From NCBI GenBank assembly GCA_965220775.1, contig OZ244845.1, positions 124,001 through 188,000 on the forward strand: a stretch of 64,000 nt of DNA, written 5' to 3'. Shown here piece by piece: positions 62,696 to 64,000 of the stretch. Below the pieces are notes generated by a model. That model was not told the DNA's origin and made no database searches. It was given only the letters and a program-made list of their open reading frames with translations. The stretch comes from G963664835 sp965220775. GTDB taxonomy: Bacteria > Chloroflexota > UBA6077 > FW602-bin22 > JBCLEL01. Both the position numbers and the translations under genes were made by a program. Position 1 is the first letter of the stretch. Each line of letters starts with the position of its first letter.

Positions 62696-63602
62696 CTGCC
62701 TGCACCTCGGCGCCGGCCACCCGGATAAAGATTTCGTCCAGACTCGGCATGGAGAGTTGGAAAAGCCGCAATGTTCCGCCAAGGCTAAGGATTTCGCGGA
62801 GGGCCTGTTCGGGAGTCGCGCCGGCTGCCAAGAAAGCCTCGAAGTAGCCATCTCGAAGTTCCCATCGCTCGACGGCAACCACCGACTTCAACGGGCCGTC
62901 CCATCGGATGAACAGCGAGTTATTTCGATAACGCTCCTTGACATCGCCCACTGGACCGTACAAAACGGATTGGCCGTGATCGATCATCAACACGCGGTCG
63001 CACAGCTCCTCGACGTTGCTCATGAGGTGGGTCGAGAAAATCACGGCGACGCCCATGTTTTGGAGCTCGTACACCAGATCTTTGAGCCTCAAGGTATTGA
63101 CGGGATCGAGGCCGGAGAAGGGCTCGTCCAATATGACCAGATCGGGTTGGTGTATGATGGTGGCCCCAAACTGGATCAGCTGGCCCATCCCGCGGCTCAG
63201 CTCAGAGACCTTCTTGCGCGCGTGCTCGGTCATGCCGAGCTGATCCAGGACCTCGCCGGCTCTTCGACGGGCGTCGTGATCCGAGAGTCCCTTCAAGCGA
63301 CCCAGGTAAATGAGCACTTCATCTGTATATGCTTGGCGATAGAGGCCTCGCTCCTCCGGCAGATAGCCGATTCGATCCAGCGCCAAGCTGGAAATGGGAT
63401 GGCCGAAAAAGGAGACTTCACCGGCATCGGGCTGAATGAGTTGGAGGGCTAGGCGGATAGTCGTAGTCTTGCCGGCACCGTTCGGCCCAATGAGACCGAA
63501 AACCTCGCCGGCCTCAACCGAGAACGATACGTTATCGACGATGGGGGTTCCATTGAACGTCTTGGAAAGATTGATGGCTCGCAGCGCAGCGTCCACGGTC
63601 AA
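62688..63602 (-). CDS. ABC transporter ATP-binding protein (NatA-like)
   Basis: A 304-residue ATPase with Walker A GLIGPNGAGKTTTIRL (residue ~37), signature LSRGMGQLIQFGATIIHQPDLV, Walker B LVILDEPFSGLDP and switch His in IFSTHLMSNVEEL. The C-terminal ~80 residues form the extra domain found in NatA-type drug/Na+ exporters. It energises the permease encoded just downstream. Confidence 0.93.
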   Translation of the reverse strand: MTVDAALRAINLSKTFNGTPIVDNVSFSVEAGEVFGLIGPNGAGKTTTIRLALQLIQPDAGEVSFFGHPISSLALDRIGYLPEERGLYRQAYTDEVLIYLGRLKGLSDHDARRRAGEVLDQLGMTEHARKKVSELSRGMGQLIQFGATIIHQPDLVILDEPFSGLDPVNTLRLKDLVYELQNMGVAVIFSTHLMSNVEELCDRVLMIDHGQSVLYGPVGDVKERYRNNSLFIRWDGPLKSVVAVERWELRDGYFEAFLAAGATPEQALREILSLGGTLRLFQLSMPSLDEIFIRVAGAEVQADE

Positions 63603-63708
63603 CGCAACTCCTCAATCAAGGAACGTAGCACAGATGTGAGGACATTATAGGCGAGGCCGGATGCAACCAGGGCATGCTCCCCAAATCCACCACCTAAAGA
63701 AATGTAAG

Positions 63709-64000
63709 ACCTCGTTGGAGCCCGCTGTAAAAGCGGGCTATGATGATTTGTGAAAGCAATAATCCATCACCAACGAGGTGCACCTATTATGCAGCAAGGA
63801 GCTTTGCCGTTCCAGTACGCCGAGGAGAAGAATTCGACCGGTATGACGGCTCTCGCGGGTCTGGCAACCTACCTGGACCTCTTTCAGGTCGCGGATCTGA
63901 GAGGGTCAGTGGGACGTCACGTGGGGCTTCGGGAAGGTGGTCAGGGCTGGACGGACAGCCAGATGGTCACCTCGTTAATACTACTGAACCTGGCAGGTGG
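63709..64000 (+). mobile_element. IS1380-like insertion sequence, left end (partial)
   Basis: The ACCTCGTTGG (about 63709-63719) and CCAACGAGGT (about 63770-63779) sequences form a short inverted repeat around an AGCCCGC / GCGGGCT hairpin, upstream of a transposase gene running off the window edge. The right end and target duplication are not visible. Confidence 0.7.
63789..64000 (+). CDS. IS1380-family transposase, N-terminal part
   Basis: An open frame from ATG 63789 to the window end (70 residues): QGALPFQYAEEKNSTGMTALAGLATYLDL and GQGWTDSQMVTSLILLNLAGG. This is the opening of IS1380-type DDE transposases. The catalytic residues lie beyond the window. It cannot be judged whether the gene is intact. 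Confidence 0.8.
   Translation, partial: MQQGALPFQYAEEKNSTGMTALAGLATYLDLFQVADLRGSVGRHVGLREGGQGWTDSQMVTSLILLNLAG

Noticed and set aside
1..64000. CRISPR arrays, tRNA or rRNA genes
   Set aside because: No regularly spaced direct repeats and no cloverleaf or rRNA-like sequence was recognised by eye; a tRNAscan-SE and Infernal run would be decisive.

Overview
The window (about 58-60% G+C, dense in both strands) looks like a chromosome segment of an uncultured Chloroflexota bacterium, most likely Dehalococcoidia/SAR202-like. This is inferred, not proven. The pointers are a menaquinone pathway, expanded families of amidohydrolases, enolase-superfamily enzymes, Gfo/Idh/MocA oxidoreductases and sugar-phosphate isomerase/epimerase-like barrels, TTG/GTG starts, and a mosaic of GC-rich palindromic intergenic repeats seen in at least eight places. 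No rRNA, CRISPR array or tRNA was recognised by eye.

Layout. 1-5.5 kb (minus strand): an outward-reading cluster of tail-fibre-like, glycosidase-like and secreted proteins, with 5'-truncated paralogues, behind a promoter whose spacer holds a LexA-like box matching the one at recA. 5.6-13.1 kb: EamA transporter, M20 peptidase, ankyrin protein, then a four-gene minus operon qng1-tgt-DUF309-octopine-type dehydrogenase (queuine salvage). 13.2-17.7 kb: hydrolase, HigB/HigA-ImmA toxin-antitoxin pair and a DUF262-HNH-AlbA defence-type protein. 17.9-32 kb: MDR oxidoreductase, acetamidase, spondin-domain protein, oxidoreductases, small toxin/antitoxin-like genes, an ECF sigma factor fused to a PheS-like synthetase core, a TIM-barrel enzyme, a galactonate-dehydratase-like enzyme, a Rieske protein, two amidohydrolases and a DsbA-like lipoprotein. 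32-41.4 kb: menaquinone genes menF-D-H-B-A-E and ubiE/menG (no menC). 41.7-45.2 kb (plus strand): a second outward-reading secreted cluster (glycosidase-like and seven-bladed kelch proteins). 45.4-60.7 kb: housekeeping genes fabF-rnc-smc, ftsY, recA-recX, interleaved with a small carbohydrate-type catabolic group. 61.4-63.6 kb: ABC-2 exporter. 63.7 kb to the end: left end of an IS1380-like insertion sequence.

The two secreted clusters share protein modules, 3' untranslated sequence and terminator, and each begins next to one copy of a ~95-bp element (5582-5676 and 41679-41771) lying in inverted orientation about 36 kb apart. With the SOS-type promoter, this points to a damage-inducible, modular surface or phage-derived locus. 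The sigma-PheS fusion at 24.5-25.8 kb is the most unusual single gene.
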